Assembly: GCA_020725585.1 (NCBI GenBank) | Contig: DYES01000041.1 | Span: 1-33,583, forward strand | DNA length: 33,583 nucleotides | Reading direction: 5' to 3' | Origin: Desulfovirgula sp. | Lineage (GTDB): Bacteria > Bacillota > Desulfotomaculia > Desulfotomaculales > Nap2-2B | Part shown: positions 1-7,928 of the stretch, piece after piece | Layout of the letters: every line of letters starts with the position of its first letter | Numbering within the stretch: the first letter of the stretch is position 1 | Notes under the pieces: generated by a model | Databases searched by the model: none | Told to the model about the DNA's origin: nothing | Seen by the model: the letters and a program-made list of their open reading frames with translations, nothing else | Translations under genes and position numbers: made by a program

Positions 1-78
1 GATTTCTTCAACGATTTCCGGAAAATTTTTATTCACCCAGGAGTTGCAAACCGGGCAGTAATATGTTATTTTATTCAT
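1..78 (-). CDS. 5' part of a small zinc-ribbon-like protein, cut by the window edge
   Basis: A leftward reading frame opens with ATG at 78 and runs off the window after 26 codons. The visible N-terminus contains a C-P-V-C knuckle near residues 8-11, as in a zinc ribbon, and no stop. I do not recognise the family, and too little is visible to name a function. No strong ribosome binding site precedes the ATG, so the call rests on the open frame and the cysteine pair. Confidence 0.35.
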   Translation of the reverse strand, partial: MNKITYYCPVCNSWVNKNFPEIVEEI

Positions 79-91
79 GCTTTTGGGAGTT

Positions 92-130
92 GCTCTCTCG
101 ATGTTTCGGTATTCAAAAACTCGAGAGAGC
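92..130. repeat. 10-bp perfect inverted repeat in the upstream region of the leftward fragment
   Basis: The arms GCTCTCTCGA (92-101) and TCGAGAGAGC (121-130) are perfectly complementary around a 19-nt loop. The right arm is followed by TTTTGTATTT, so this could be a weak rightward terminator. Its place just upstream of the leftward start at 78 also allows an operator. The sequence alone does not decide. Confidence 0.5.
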
Positions 131-200
131 TTTTGTATTTAGAACCTGCCAAACTGCAACTGTGGTAATTTCCCCCTTTTTATTTCTCCGAAAATAGCTG

Positions 201-243
201 AATCCCTGTCAGTCTAAAATATTTTGACTGGACAGGGATTTTT
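201..243 (+). terminator. Intrinsic terminator with no upstream gene on its strand
   Basis: The arms AATCCCTGTC (201-210) and GACAGGGATT (231-240) pair perfectly. The inner AGTC/GACT extends the stem past a one-base bulge, and a run of five T (239-243) follows. This is a classical rho-independent terminator for rightward transcription. Nothing on the + strand between the window start and this point needs it, and a decapitated GTPase gene begins about 13 bases later. It is probably a leftover of a deletion. Confidence 0.75.
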
Positions 244-255
244 AATCCAGATTAA

Positions 256-1806
256 AGTGACCGGGAACACATTATCCCTTTAACGGCCATCCCGACGATT
301 ATCCATTACCGGGAACGCCGGGGCGCGCAGGTTGTTTTTTTGAACGGCCAAACTCTGGACATAGAGCTTGACGAAATCACGAAATATGTGACCGAAAAAG
401 AGAATCCCGCCAACCAGAAATTTGTCCGGGAAGTCTTGGTCGGTTACCCGAACCCTTTTTTGCAGCAGGGAGTAATTTTAGTAGATACGCCCGGCGTGGG
501 GTCGTTGTACGAACACAATACGGGCGCCGCCTACGCTTACCTGCCCCGGGCCGACGCGGGCATCTTTATTCTTTCTGTCGATGCGCCGCTCAGTAAAACG
601 GAAATAAACTACCTTAAAGACATCCGGGAACACGTGCGCAAACTCTTCTTCGTATTGAACAAAGCAGACCTCGCCACGCGCCGCGACGTTCAAGAAGTCC
701 TGGAGTTTTCGCAAAACGCGCTGGGAAACATTTTTGAAAGACAGGATTTATTTCTCCTGCCCGTTTCCGCCAGACTGGCCTTGGAAGGAAAACTGAAAAG
801 AGACCGGCAAAAGCTCCTGGCCAGCGGCATCCTGGATCTGGAAGAACGATTAAGCGATTTTGTAGAAAACAGTAAAGGTAAATTAATTCGGGAAATCGCA
901 GCTGCCCGAACTTTACGCGTCTTAAGCGAATTGGAGTTGGAGCTTAAGCTCTGGCGCCGGGCCAGGGAAGAAACCGAACAGGGCCTCCAGGACAAGATCG
1001 CCCGGTTTAACGCCGAACTGGCGCGGCTGGAACAGGAACGGGAAGACAGTATCTTTTTACTATACCGGGAGGTTGACCGTTTAAGAAAAGAAGTGGAAGA
1101 AGATATGGCTGCTTTCCGCACGCAAAATGAGGATCGCATCGTCCGGCAACTGGAGGAATTTGCGGGGAATCTAAAGGCCGGTTCGCCCAGGGATTTCGCG
1201 CTCCTGCTTAAGGAGCAGATGCAGGCGATCGTGCGTTCAACCATCGAGCCAAAAAGGATTGCCGAGCGGGAAATCCTGCAAGAAAAATTTAAAGCGGTGG
1301 CCGCACGCTTCTTTAGCCGCATCGAAAGCATCGTTGACCAGTTAATGGACATATCGGCAGATATATTCGAGGTGGCCGTGGAAAAAACCATTTCCAAAGA
1401 ATACATCGTGGGAAAAAGAAGCTTTTACTTCCATTTTGCCGATCATCCCACTTTTGTCCCGCCCCTGGAGGATTTGCCGGCAATGGGCATATTGCCAGGC
1501 GGTCTGTTCCGGCGGTATTTGTTGAACAGGTCCAAAAAAATGCTGCTGGAACTGTTTGCGCGAAATTGCGGGCGGGTGCGCGAAAACCTGGCGGAGGGGC
1601 TCAAAGAAGAGGTCCGGGACGTGGCTGGCGAGCTGCGCCTGCGGGCCGACGCCGTTGCCCGGGGCCTGCAAACGGCGCTCAAAAAGGCGGCAGAGCAGCA
1701 AAGGGCCGGGGCCGCGGAAAAAGAGGCTGCCCTGCGCAGCTGGGAAGAGCGGTACCGGCGGTTGCAGCAAATAAAAAATACGCTTTTTGCGCTAACGGGC
1801 GGTTAA
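256..1806 (+). pseudogene. Dynamin-like GTPase, N-terminally truncated (P-loop missing)
   Basis: The frame is open from just after a stop at 253. Homology to bacterial dynamin-like proteins starts at once with a switch-I-like segment (P-L-T-A-I-P-T, near 277-297). The G3 motif DTPGVGS (about residue 77 of the frame) and G4 motif NKAD follow, then a long charged helical region and a basic C-terminus rich in Arg, Lys and Gln. The G1/P-loop that binds the GTP phosphates should lie about 20-30 residues upstream and is absent; the sequence there is non-coding and holds a terminator. A TTG at 340 could start a 488-residue product but has no ribosome binding site. Dynamin-like proteins remodel membranes, but this copy should not bind GTP normally. 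The rest of the frame is intact, so the loss may be recent, or a joining artefact in an assembly. Its 3' end overlaps the convergent UspA gene by 15 bases. Confidence 0.75.
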
Positions 1807-2229
1807 ATCACCTTTCTCCACCAGCACAGAGCAATGAGCGTGACGGACAATGTACTGCGAAACGCTGCCCATCAACAGCCGCCGGACCGGGCTTAACCCA
1901 TGCGGTCCCACCACGATCAGGTCAAAGCTTTCCTCCCGGGCAAAGCGGACAATGCTTTCTCCCGCGTGACCAAAAAGAAGGTGGGTCTTTAGTTCCACAT
2001 TCTCCCGGGCGGCGCGTTCCGCCGCTTTCGCCAGGTTTTTTCCGTAGAAAGCCTGTGCCCGCGAAATCATCTCGTCCACTTCGGAAACGGTCGCGGCATA
2101 ATCGGGCAGGTGAACCGCGGTAGCGGCGTGCAGTTCGGCGCCGCTGCACCTGGCCAGGGCAATCCCCGCCGCAAGCGCCTTCTCCGCGTCGGGAGAACCG
2201 TCGTAGGCTACTAAAATCTTTTTGTACAT
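1792..2229 (-). CDS. Universal stress protein, UspA family
   Basis: This 145-residue single-domain UspA protein begins with the family's strand KKILVAYDGS and ends with a nucleotide-binding loop G-P-H-G-(9)-G-S, matching the ATP-binding motif G-x2-G-x9-G-S/T of ATP-type Usp proteins. The length is normal for the family. It starts 42 bases after the antiporter stop on the same strand, so the two are very likely co-transcribed from the riboswitch-controlled promoter at 3609-3638. Usp proteins are cytoplasmic stress proteins; pairing with ion transporters is common, and a sensing or gating role toward the antiporter is a reasonable inference. The stop lies inside the end of the convergent GTPase gene. 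Confidence 0.9.
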   Translation of the reverse strand: MYKKILVAYDGSPDAEKALAAGIALARCSGAELHAATAVHLPDYAATVSEVDEMISRAQAFYGKNLAKAAERAARENVELKTHLLFGHAGESIVRFAREESFDLIVVGPHGLSPVRRLLMGSVSQYIVRHAHCSVLVEKGDLTAR

Positions 2230-2271
2230 ATCTTCTCACCTCTTCAATGCGAAATATCAATGTTTAAGGTT

Positions 2272-3468
2272 TTAGGAATTTGGTTTTCCGGGTGGGATCT
2301 CCGGCTTAAGATGGTGCGTCCGGGCACGAAAAGCCTTTTCTTTCTGCACGGCGGGTTTTATTTGCGGGCGGAAGAAAGCCTGGGCAACAATCGTTGGGAT
2401 AACCCCGCTGGCAATTACCACCGTAACGAGCACGGTATACTGGTGCTGATCAATCAAGCTGCGACTTAAACCGTAAAGAGAAGAAATAGTTCCGAAAGTC
2501 AGTCCCGTAGACATCAATAAGGTAGTATACATTCCGTTCCGGGGCGAATACCGGAAAAATCGCGTCAACGGCCACACACCCGCAAACTTGGCGGCCACCT
2601 TGACCAGCAGCAGAATGGTGATTAAACCCAGTCCTGTTCCTACCGCGGGAAGAGAAACATAAAGGCCAGCCTTTAGAAAATAAAAAGGAGTAAGGAAAGC
2701 GAAAGCCGCCGCGCGAATGCGGTAGAGCAGCTCCTTCTCCGCCATGAAAAAGTTGGCCAGCGCCAAACCAATAAGGTAGGCGGGCAAAACCGCCTCACTC
2801 CCGGCTTTGACGGCCAACCACCCCAGAAGCAAGAGGACGAAGAGAACGTATTTGACTTCAATTTGGCTCACCCGGTTGCCATAGGTTTTCTGGAACGAGG
2901 GAGTAATTTTCCAGAGTATGCCCATGGCAAGCACCGTCGCGACGAGAAAAATAAGGAGCCAGGAATCGTAGTTGGCAAATAAAATTCCTAAAGCCACTAC
3001 CGTGCCTAAATCGGTAATAAAGCAGGCGGCCAGGATAATTCTTCCTAACTCAGTTTCATTAAGACGGGTTTCTACCATCACGGCATAAACTATCGCTACG
3101 GAGGTAGTGGATAAGGCGATGCCGGCAATCTGAGCCGCCTGCATCGTCCAACCCGCCACGTAATACGCGTAAGCCCAGGCGGCTAAAAACGGAAAGAAAA
3201 AAGAAGCAAACCCGATGGAAACACTTTCTTTAAATTTTGTTTTTAATACTTCCGGATCGACTTCCGCACCGGCCAGAAAGGTCAGGACAACAGCCCCTAG
3301 CGCGGCCAAAAAATTCGCCCAGGGAGTAATTTCCAAGCCCAAAAAATTGCCCCCGAGCACCCCCATCATAATTTCTACCATCGCCACCGAAATCCCCAGG
3401 TGCACAGAAACCAGAGATGCGGCCAAAGCCAGACCCACCCAAGTGGCTGCCACCAGCCAGGTGTCCAA
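2272..3468 (-). CDS. CPA2-type cation/proton antiporter under a fluoride riboswitch
   Basis: This 398-residue integral membrane protein has about 11-12 hydrophobic segments spanning its length. It has the layout of Kef/NapA-like monovalent cation:proton antiporters. Diagnostic stretches are FLAGAEVD (residues 64-71), the S-T-T-S-V-A segment near 120-125, and ITDLG (151-155), whose D153 sits where CPA2 proteins carry an ion-binding aspartate. No C-terminal TrkA-N domain is present. The start is TTG at 3468, preceded by a GGGAGGGG ribosome binding site. Upstream are a consensus promoter, a crcB-type aptamer and a terminator hairpin, so expression should rise with fluoride. Na+/H+ antiporters are among the gene classes known downstream of fluoride riboswitches. 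Whether it moves fluoride itself or repairs the proton/cation imbalance caused by HF entry cannot be told from sequence. UspA follows in the same operon. Confidence 0.88.
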   Translation of the reverse strand: MDTWLVAATWVGLALAASLVSVHLGISVAMVEIMMGVLGGNFLGLEITPWANFLAALGAVVLTFLAGAEVDPEVLKTKFKESVSIGFASFFFPFLAAWAYAYYVAGWTMQAAQIAGIALSTTSVAIVYAVMVETRLNETELGRIILAACFITDLGTVVALGILFANYDSWLLIFLVATVLAMGILWKITPSFQKTYGNRVSQIEVKYVLFVLLLLGWLAVKAGSEAVLPAYLIGLALANFFMAEKELLYRIRAAAFAFLTPFYFLKAGLYVSLPAVGTGLGLITILLLVKVAAKFAGVWPLTRFFRYSPRNGMYTTLLMSTGLTFGTISSLYGLSRSLIDQHQYTVLVTVVIASGVIPTIVAQAFFRPQIKPAVQKEKAFRARTHHLKPEIPPGKPNS

Positions 3469-3503
3469 TCTGCTCCCCTCCCTTAGATTTTTCTAAAGAA
3501 CAT

Positions 3504-3550
3504 AAAAAGCTCCTACCCGGACCTTAAAAAAGGTTAACCTGGTAGGAGCT
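3504..3550 (-). terminator. Intrinsic terminator that acts as riboswitch expression platform
   Basis: Read on the minus strand, AGCTCCTACC (3550-3541) pairs perfectly with GGTAGGAGCT (3517-3508), followed by a run of T. The 5' arm contains the CTCCTACC segment that belongs to the aptamer 3' side. Ligand-bound aptamer and terminator are therefore mutually exclusive, the standard ON-switch arrangement. Confidence 0.88.
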
Positions 3551-3592
3551 ATTAGCCTAAAAAGGCGGTAAGCGAGCCCCATCGCTGTTTAT
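3541..3592 (-). promoter_or_regulatory. Fluoride (crcB-type) riboswitch aptamer
   Basis: Read leftward from about 3592, the RNA contains GCGATGGGGCTCGC, then a small GCC-loop-GGC hairpin, then CTAAT and AGCTCCTACC. This order (GAUGG near the 5' end, a short P3 hairpin, a UAAU-like linker and CUCCUAC at the 3' side) matches the crcB motif, including the well-known Bacillus cereus example. The match is by eye; a covariance-model search (Rfam crcB) would settle it. It lies a few bases after the predicted transcription start and ahead of the antiporter-UspA operon. Confidence 0.85.
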
Positions 3593-3608
3593 AAAAAAGA
3601 CACTTGTT

Positions 3609-3638
3609 ATTATAACCTGACCATATATCAGCTGTCAA
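3609..3638 (-). promoter_or_regulatory. Consensus sigma-A promoter of the antiporter-UspA operon
   Basis: On the minus strand TTGACA (3638-3633) and TATAAT (3614-3609) are both perfect consensus hexamers, separated by 18 bases. Transcription would begin near 3600, directly ahead of the riboswitch aptamer. Confidence 0.85.
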
Positions 3639-3718
3639 CATTTTTTTCTAACGAATGTGAAAAAATGTCTTTTGCTGGCGAGAATTTATGTTTTGAGAGG
3701 ACAGTTGTTTCATGAAAA

Positions 3719-3907
3719 TTAGTTTTTTTTGCCTTTGCCCCCTTTTAGCCTGGTGAAAAATGCCGCCAAAATGATTGCCGTAAGCACGCCCGAAACCATG
3801 GCGGCAGTCTCGGAGAAGCCCATTTTCACGCTCAGCAGATAATAAACGTATACGGCGCCGGCCACGGTGACGGCCATCGGAAAAAGGCCGCTGCCCACGT
3901 TTACCAA
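3719..3907 (-). CDS. Small hydrophobic protein with two predicted membrane segments
   Basis: This 62-residue protein has two hydrophobic stretches (about residues 8-28 and 36-52) and ends in a strongly basic tail (RLKGGKGKKN), which by the positive-inside rule would be cytoplasmic. The frame starts at TTG 3907; a GTG at 3898 sits better behind the AGAAGGG stretch. I do not recognise the family. It lies upstream of the fluoride operon on the same strand with its own spacing, so no functional link is claimed. It could be an orphan small membrane protein or spurious. Confidence 0.45.
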   Translation of the reverse strand: MVNVGSGLFPMAVTVAGAVYVYYLLSVKMGFSETAAMVSGVLTAIILAAFFTRLKGGKGKKN

Positions 3908-4094
3908 ACCCTTCTTTGCTCTTTTCTTCTCGTCATTTTAACACATTCCACCGCCGGTGGCACCAAAAAAATGAGCGAAAAAGATAATCCCGCCGGGAAG
4001 AACAGGGAGCAGGAATAAAAGTTTTTTTGCGGAACTATACAAATATTATGACTTAAAGAAGACTACTTCTTAGACCGGTCAAGAGGGAATTTTT

Positions 4095-6191
4095 ATGCAA
4101 ATGAAGGACATGATGACCACTGGCGTGCCCTTTTTGCACCCCGGCGACACTTTGCGCCGGGCGGTGGAATTGTTTCGCGCCACCAGGCTGACCAGCCTGC
4201 CGGTGGCCGATCAGGAAGGAAGGCTTTTGGGCATTTTTACGCGTTTTAATCTTTTCGATAGCCTGCTAAGTGGGCATGATCTAGAGCAGGCCGTCGACTA
4301 TTTTTTCACGCGCCAGGTGGTGACGGCATCCCCGGACGTTCCGTACCGGGAAGTGGCCGAAATAGTAAAGAAAAGCCCGGTAGGGATGGGCGTTGTTGTT
4401 GACGGGCAAAAGCGCATTCTCGGGGTTTTTACCAAGGTGGACATGATTATGGCGCTTTTCAAGCAGGCGGATTTGCTCAACGCCCGGCTGCAGGCCGTCT
4501 ACCGGGCAATGCACAACGGGCTTGTGCTGGTGGACTTCCAGGAACAGGTGGTCCTGCTCAACCCCGCTGCCCAGAAGATGCTGGGAGTAAAGGAAGAGGA
4601 AGTTTTGGGCAGGCCCCTGCCGGAAGTTTTTCCGGAGCTGCGCTTGAAAGAAGTAATCAGCACCGGAAGAATAGAAATCGGCAAAAAATATATGTTAGGC
4701 GGACGGGCCGTGGTGGTAAACTGTACGCCCATCATCTGCGGCGAAGAAGTGGTGGGGGCCGTTGCCATTTTGCAGGATTTAACGGAATGGGAGCATTTGG
4801 CCGCGGAACTGGAAACGGTCGTCCAGCTGCACAACACTTTGGATACGGTTCTGGAAATTGCCTACGACGGAATAGTGGTCGTTGATCAGGAAGGGCGGGT
4901 GACTCTGATCAATAAAGCACTCGCCGAATTTTTAAAGGTCAGCCCGCCGGAGGTAATCGGCCGGCACATTACGGAAATAATGGAGAACAGCCGGCTGCAT
5001 ATCGTAGCCCAGACGGGCATCCCGGAATACGCCGACCTGCAGACGATCAGGGAAAACCGCTTTCTGGTCTCCCATTTGCCCATTGTTAAAAACGGTGTCG
5101 TTACCGGCGCGGTGGGCAAGATCATGTTCCGGAAGCTGGAGGAAGTAAGGGAGCTCGCCCGGCGCTTAGACGCGGTGGAGAACCAGTTGTCTTATTATAA
5201 GGAGCAGTTAAATAAAGTGGGCGGAGTGCGTTATACTTTCGAAAACATCATCAGCGTCAGCGCCAGCATGAACAACCTGAAAAAAGAAGCTTTAAAGGCC
5301 GCCTGGGGGCACTCCACCGTTTTGCTCCAGGGGGAAAGCGGCACGGGGAAAGAGCTTTTCGCCCAGGCCATTCACGCCGCCAGCAGCCGCCGGAAAGGGC
5401 CTTTTGTGAAAATTAACTGCGCCGCCATCCCCGACAACCTGCTGGAGTCCGAGTTTTTCGGCTACGCCCCCGGGGCCTTCACCGGCGCCCGCAAGGGGGG
5501 CAAGCCCGGAAAGTTTGAAATGGCCGACGGCGGGACAATCTTTTTGGATGAAATCGGCGACATGAGCCCCGCCCTGCAGGCCAAGCTGTTGCGCGTCCTG
5601 CAGGATAAGGAGTTCGAGCGCGTAGGAGGCACGCGCAGCATCCGGGTGGACGTGCGGGTCATCGCGGCTACCAACAAAAATATTCAGGAATTGGTGGAGA
5701 AAGGCAAATTCAGGGAAGATCTCTTTTACCGGCTTAACGTCATCCCTCTCTTCATCCCCCCTTTGCGCGACCGGAAGGAAGACATTTTGCCCCTGGTCTA
5801 CCATTTTTTGCAGAAATACAGCGCAATTTTTAATACCCGGGTGGAGCGGGTGAGCCCTGACGCCCTGCAGGTATTGCAAAACTATCACTGGCCGGGAAAC
5901 GTCCGGGAGCTGGAAAACGTCTGCGAACGGGCCGTTAATTTCGCCACGGGGAAAGCGATCGGAGTCCAGGACCTCCCCGCCTACCTTCTCAACTACACCG
6001 GGAAGCCCAAAAACGCCGAACTGGAAATCTCCATGCCTTCCTACCGGCAAAAACTGCGCGCGGCGGAGGAGGATATTATCCGGGCCGCCCTGGAGGCAGC
6101 CGGCGGCAGCAAAACGAAAGCGGCCAGCATCCTCGGCATAAGTCGTTCCCGTTTATACGTAAAGTTAAAGAAAATCGGGTTGATGGATTAA
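4095..6191 (+). CDS. Sigma-54-dependent activator with CBS-CBS-PAS-PAS-AAA+-Fis architecture
   Basis: This 698-residue enhancer-binding protein has two CBS domains (about 7-55 and 72-125), which typically bind adenosyl ligands, followed by two PAS domains (about 135-240 and 255-350) and a short linker helix. The AAA+ core has Walker A GESGTGK (413-419), the sigma-54 contact loop GAFTGA (460-465) and Walker B FLDEIGD with D485/E486, and a Fis-type helix-turn-helix lies near 660-693. All catalytic motifs are intact. ATG 4095 has AGAGGGA six bases upstream. The protein should hydrolyse ATP to open sigma-54 promoters, and a matching -24/-12 element lies 160 bases beyond its stop, upstream of the acyl-CoA gene cluster. 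There is no receiver domain, so control is probably by a small ligand or by energy charge through CBS/PAS rather than by a kinase. Confidence 0.93.
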   Translation: MQMKDMMTTGVPFLHPGDTLRRAVELFRATRLTSLPVADQEGRLLGIFTRFNLFDSLLSGHDLEQAVDYFFTRQVVTASPDVPYREVAEIVKKSPVGMGVVVDGQKRILGVFTKVDMIMALFKQADLLNARLQAVYRAMHNGLVLVDFQEQVVLLNPAAQKMLGVKEEEVLGRPLPEVFPELRLKEVISTGRIEIGKKYMLGGRAVVVNCTPIICGEEVVGAVAILQDLTEWEHLAAELETVVQLHNTLDTVLEIAYDGIVVVDQEGRVTLINKALAEFLKVSPPEVIGRHITEIMENSRLHIVAQTGIPEYADLQTIRENRFLVSHLPIVKNGVVTGAVGKIMFRKLEEVRELARRLDAVENQLSYYKEQLNKVGGVRYTFENIISVSASMNNLKKEALKAAWGHSTVLLQGESGTGKELFAQAIHAASSRRKGPFVKINCAAIPDNLLESEFFGYAPGAFTGARKGGKPGKFEMADGGTIFLDEIGDMSPALQAKLLRVLQDKEFERVGGTRSIRVDVRVIAATNKNIQELVEKGKFREDLFYRLNVIPLFIPPLRDRKEDILPLVYHFLQKYSAIFNTRVERVSPDALQVLQNYHWPGNVRELENVCERAVNFATGKAIGVQDLPAYLLNYTGKPKNAELEISMPSYRQKLRAAEEDIIRAALEAAGGSKTKAASILGISRSRLYVKLKKIGLMD

Positions 6192-6209
6192 AAAGTGTAC
6201 AGTCTGTTC

Positions 6210-6233
6210 TGTTTACAAGACATCTTGTAAACA
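6210..6233. promoter_or_regulatory. Palindromic upstream activating site candidate
   Basis: TGTTTACAAG (6210-6219), a 4-base centre ACAT and CTTGTAAACA (6224-6233) form a perfect 10-bp inverted repeat. It lies about 120-145 bases upstream of the -24/-12 promoter and just after the activator gene, the normal place for an enhancer-binding protein's site. It could also be a weak terminator for the activator gene, since ATTTTG follows, but the perfect symmetry with a tiny loop fits a dimer-binding operator better. Confidence 0.65.
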
Positions 6234-6352
6234 TTTTGTCTCGTTTTCAGGACAGGTTGAGCCCTGATTAAAATTTTAAGAATATTTTTAATGCGGATTT
6301 AATCTTTTATTTACCTCAATAATTTAACTTTAATTTACCGGCTTTATTATGA

Positions 6353-6368
6353 TGGTACAGTTTTTGCA
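6353..6368 (+). promoter_or_regulatory. Sigma-54 (-24/-12) promoter of the acyl-CoA cluster
   Basis: TGGTAC followed by AGTTT and TTGCA keeps the invariant GG and GC exactly ten bases apart and matches the sigma-54 consensus TGGCAC-N5-TTGCA at all but one main position. The intervening DNA back to the palindrome at 6210 is AT-rich, which would ease looping. Transcription should start about a dozen bases downstream, leaving a leader of roughly 95 bases before the gene at 6474. Confidence 0.8.
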
Positions 6369-6473
6369 AAAAAAGTTCCTCAGCAAAGAGTTTTTCCGCA
6401 AACAGAGATATCGGCAATCACTATTTTCGGACAGAAAACAAAAATCGAAACCGAAAGGAGCGAATGATGATCT

Positions 6474-7925
6474 ATGGCCGGTATCGTGTCTTTCGGCGCC
6501 TATATCCCCTGGTACCGCCTGAGCAGGCAGACCATTTTGTGGACGATGGGATGGTTTAATCCCGCTGTTTTGCTCCCGGGAAAAAAGGCGGTCGCCGGCT
6601 ATGACGAAGACAGCATTACGATGGCGACGGAAGCGGGCGTGGATTGCTTAAACGGCTTCCCTCGGGAAAAAATCGACGCTTTATATTTCGCCACCACCAC
6701 GGCGCCGTACAAAGAGAGGCAAAACGCCGGGATAATCGCGGCGGCGCTTGATTTGCGCGAAGATATCCGCACCGCCGATTTTACCGATTCCGTGAAGGCG
6801 GGCACGACCGCCCTGCTCAGCGCTTACGAGGCGGTTCTGGCGAAAGGCGCCGCACAGGTACTGGTGGCGGCTGCGGACACCCGCCTGGGCAAAATGGGGA
6901 GCGCCCAGGAGCACTACTTTGGCGACGCGGCGGCGGCTTTTCTGCTCGGCGAGGAAAATGTGATCGCGGAATTAAAGGGTTTTTATTCTCTTGCTTACGA
7001 TTTTGTCGACCACCGGCGCGCGCAAAAAGACGTTTTCGACCGCAGCTGGGAAGAGCGGTGGATGCGGGACGCGGGCTACACAAAATTTATTCCCCAGGCC
7101 ATTGCCGGTCTGTTGAAAAAGTACGGCCTGAACATTAGTGATTTTGCGAAGGTTGTTTACACCTGCCCCTACAACCGGGAGCACGCCGCCATCGGCAAAA
7201 AGCTGGGGCTTTCCCCGGAAAAAATCCAGGACAACCTGATGTCTGAGGTGGGCGACGCGGGGGCCGCCTACGCTCTGCTGATGCTGGCGGCGGCCCTGGA
7301 AGAAGCCCGGCCGGGGGACAAGATCCTGGCGGTCAGCTACGGTAACGGCTGCGACGCGCTGTACTTCGAAGTTACTGAAGAAATTCTCAAGCGCTGGGAT
7401 TGCAAGGGCGTGCGGGGCCACCTGGCCGAGAAAAACGACCTGGGCAGCTACGAAAAATACGCCGTTTTTAAAAATATGCTTCCTCTGGAAGTGGGCATCC
7501 GCGGCGAAGAGATCGCCCCCACCCAGCTGTCCACGCTGTTCCGCGAGCGCAAGTCGGTTCTGGGTCTTTGCGGCGTCCGCTGCCAAAAATGCGGCACGCC
7601 CCAGTTCCCCGCCCAGCGGATTTGCGTCAACCCCGGGTGCGGGGCCGTCGACAAGATGGAGGAATACCGTTTTTCGGATAAAAAAGGGCGCCTGTTCACC
7701 TACACGGCGGACCGCCTGGCCGCTTCTTTGAATCCGCCGGCCATTTACGGGATCGTGGACTTTGAAGGGGGCGGCCGCTACATGTTCGACCTTACCGACT
7801 GCGAGCAGGATGCGCTCAAAGTAGGCATGCCGGTAAGGATGAGTTTTCGCCGCAAGTATATCGACGAAGCAAGGGGAGTCTACGGCTACTTCTGGAAAGC
7901 GGTACCCTTAAGAGAGGAGCGGTAA
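6474..7925 (+). CDS. HMG-CoA-synthase-like protein fused to a DUF35 zinc-ribbon/OB domain, predicted without the usual Cys/His
   Basis: Residues 1 to about 320 have the condensing-enzyme fold closest to archaeal-type 3-hydroxy-3-methylglutaryl-CoA synthase (start GIVSFGAYIP, GDAAAAFLLG near 150-159, SYGNGCDALYF near 288-298). From about 355 a DUF35 domain follows, with a zinc ribbon C370-x2-C373 ... C384-x4-C389 and an OB-fold. In the family the nucleophilic Cys sits in an A-C-K-A-G-T context; here it reads S-V-K-A-G-T with V107. The F-H-Q-P His segment reads Y-T-C-P (229-232), so both classical catalytic residues look replaced. DUF35 proteins partner thiolase-like enzymes, for example BbsA with BbsB in benzylsuccinate degradation, and the next gene is such a thiolase four bases downstream. 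I infer a non-classical or structural partner of that thiolase. ATG 6474 has AAAGGAG 13 bases upstream. Confidence 0.85.
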   Translation: MAGIVSFGAYIPWYRLSRQTILWTMGWFNPAVLLPGKKAVAGYDEDSITMATEAGVDCLNGFPREKIDALYFATTTAPYKERQNAGIIAAALDLREDIRTADFTDSVKAGTTALLSAYEAVLAKGAAQVLVAAADTRLGKMGSAQEHYFGDAAAAFLLGEENVIAELKGFYSLAYDFVDHRRAQKDVFDRSWEERWMRDAGYTKFIPQAIAGLLKKYGLNISDFAKVVYTCPYNREHAAIGKKLGLSPEKIQDNLMSEVGDAGAAYALLMLAAALEEARPGDKILAVSYGNGCDALYFEVTEEILKRWDCKGVRGHLAEKNDLGSYEKYAVFKNMLPLEVGIRGEEIAPTQLSTLFRERKSVLGLCGVRCQKCGTPQFPAQRICVNPGCGAVDKMEEYRFSDKKGRLFTYTADRLAASLNPPAIYGIVDFEGGGRYMFDLTDCEQDALKVGMPVRMSFRRKYIDEARGVYGYFWKAVPLREER

Positions 7926-7928
7926 AAA

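Noticed and set aside
690-1406. Long antisense frame inside the GTPase gene, and similar long antisense frames inside the acyl-CoA ligase, synthase and activator genes
   Set aside because: These are serine/arginine- or histidine/glycine-rich mirror frames produced by GC-rich coding sequence; the sense frames have complete family motifs.
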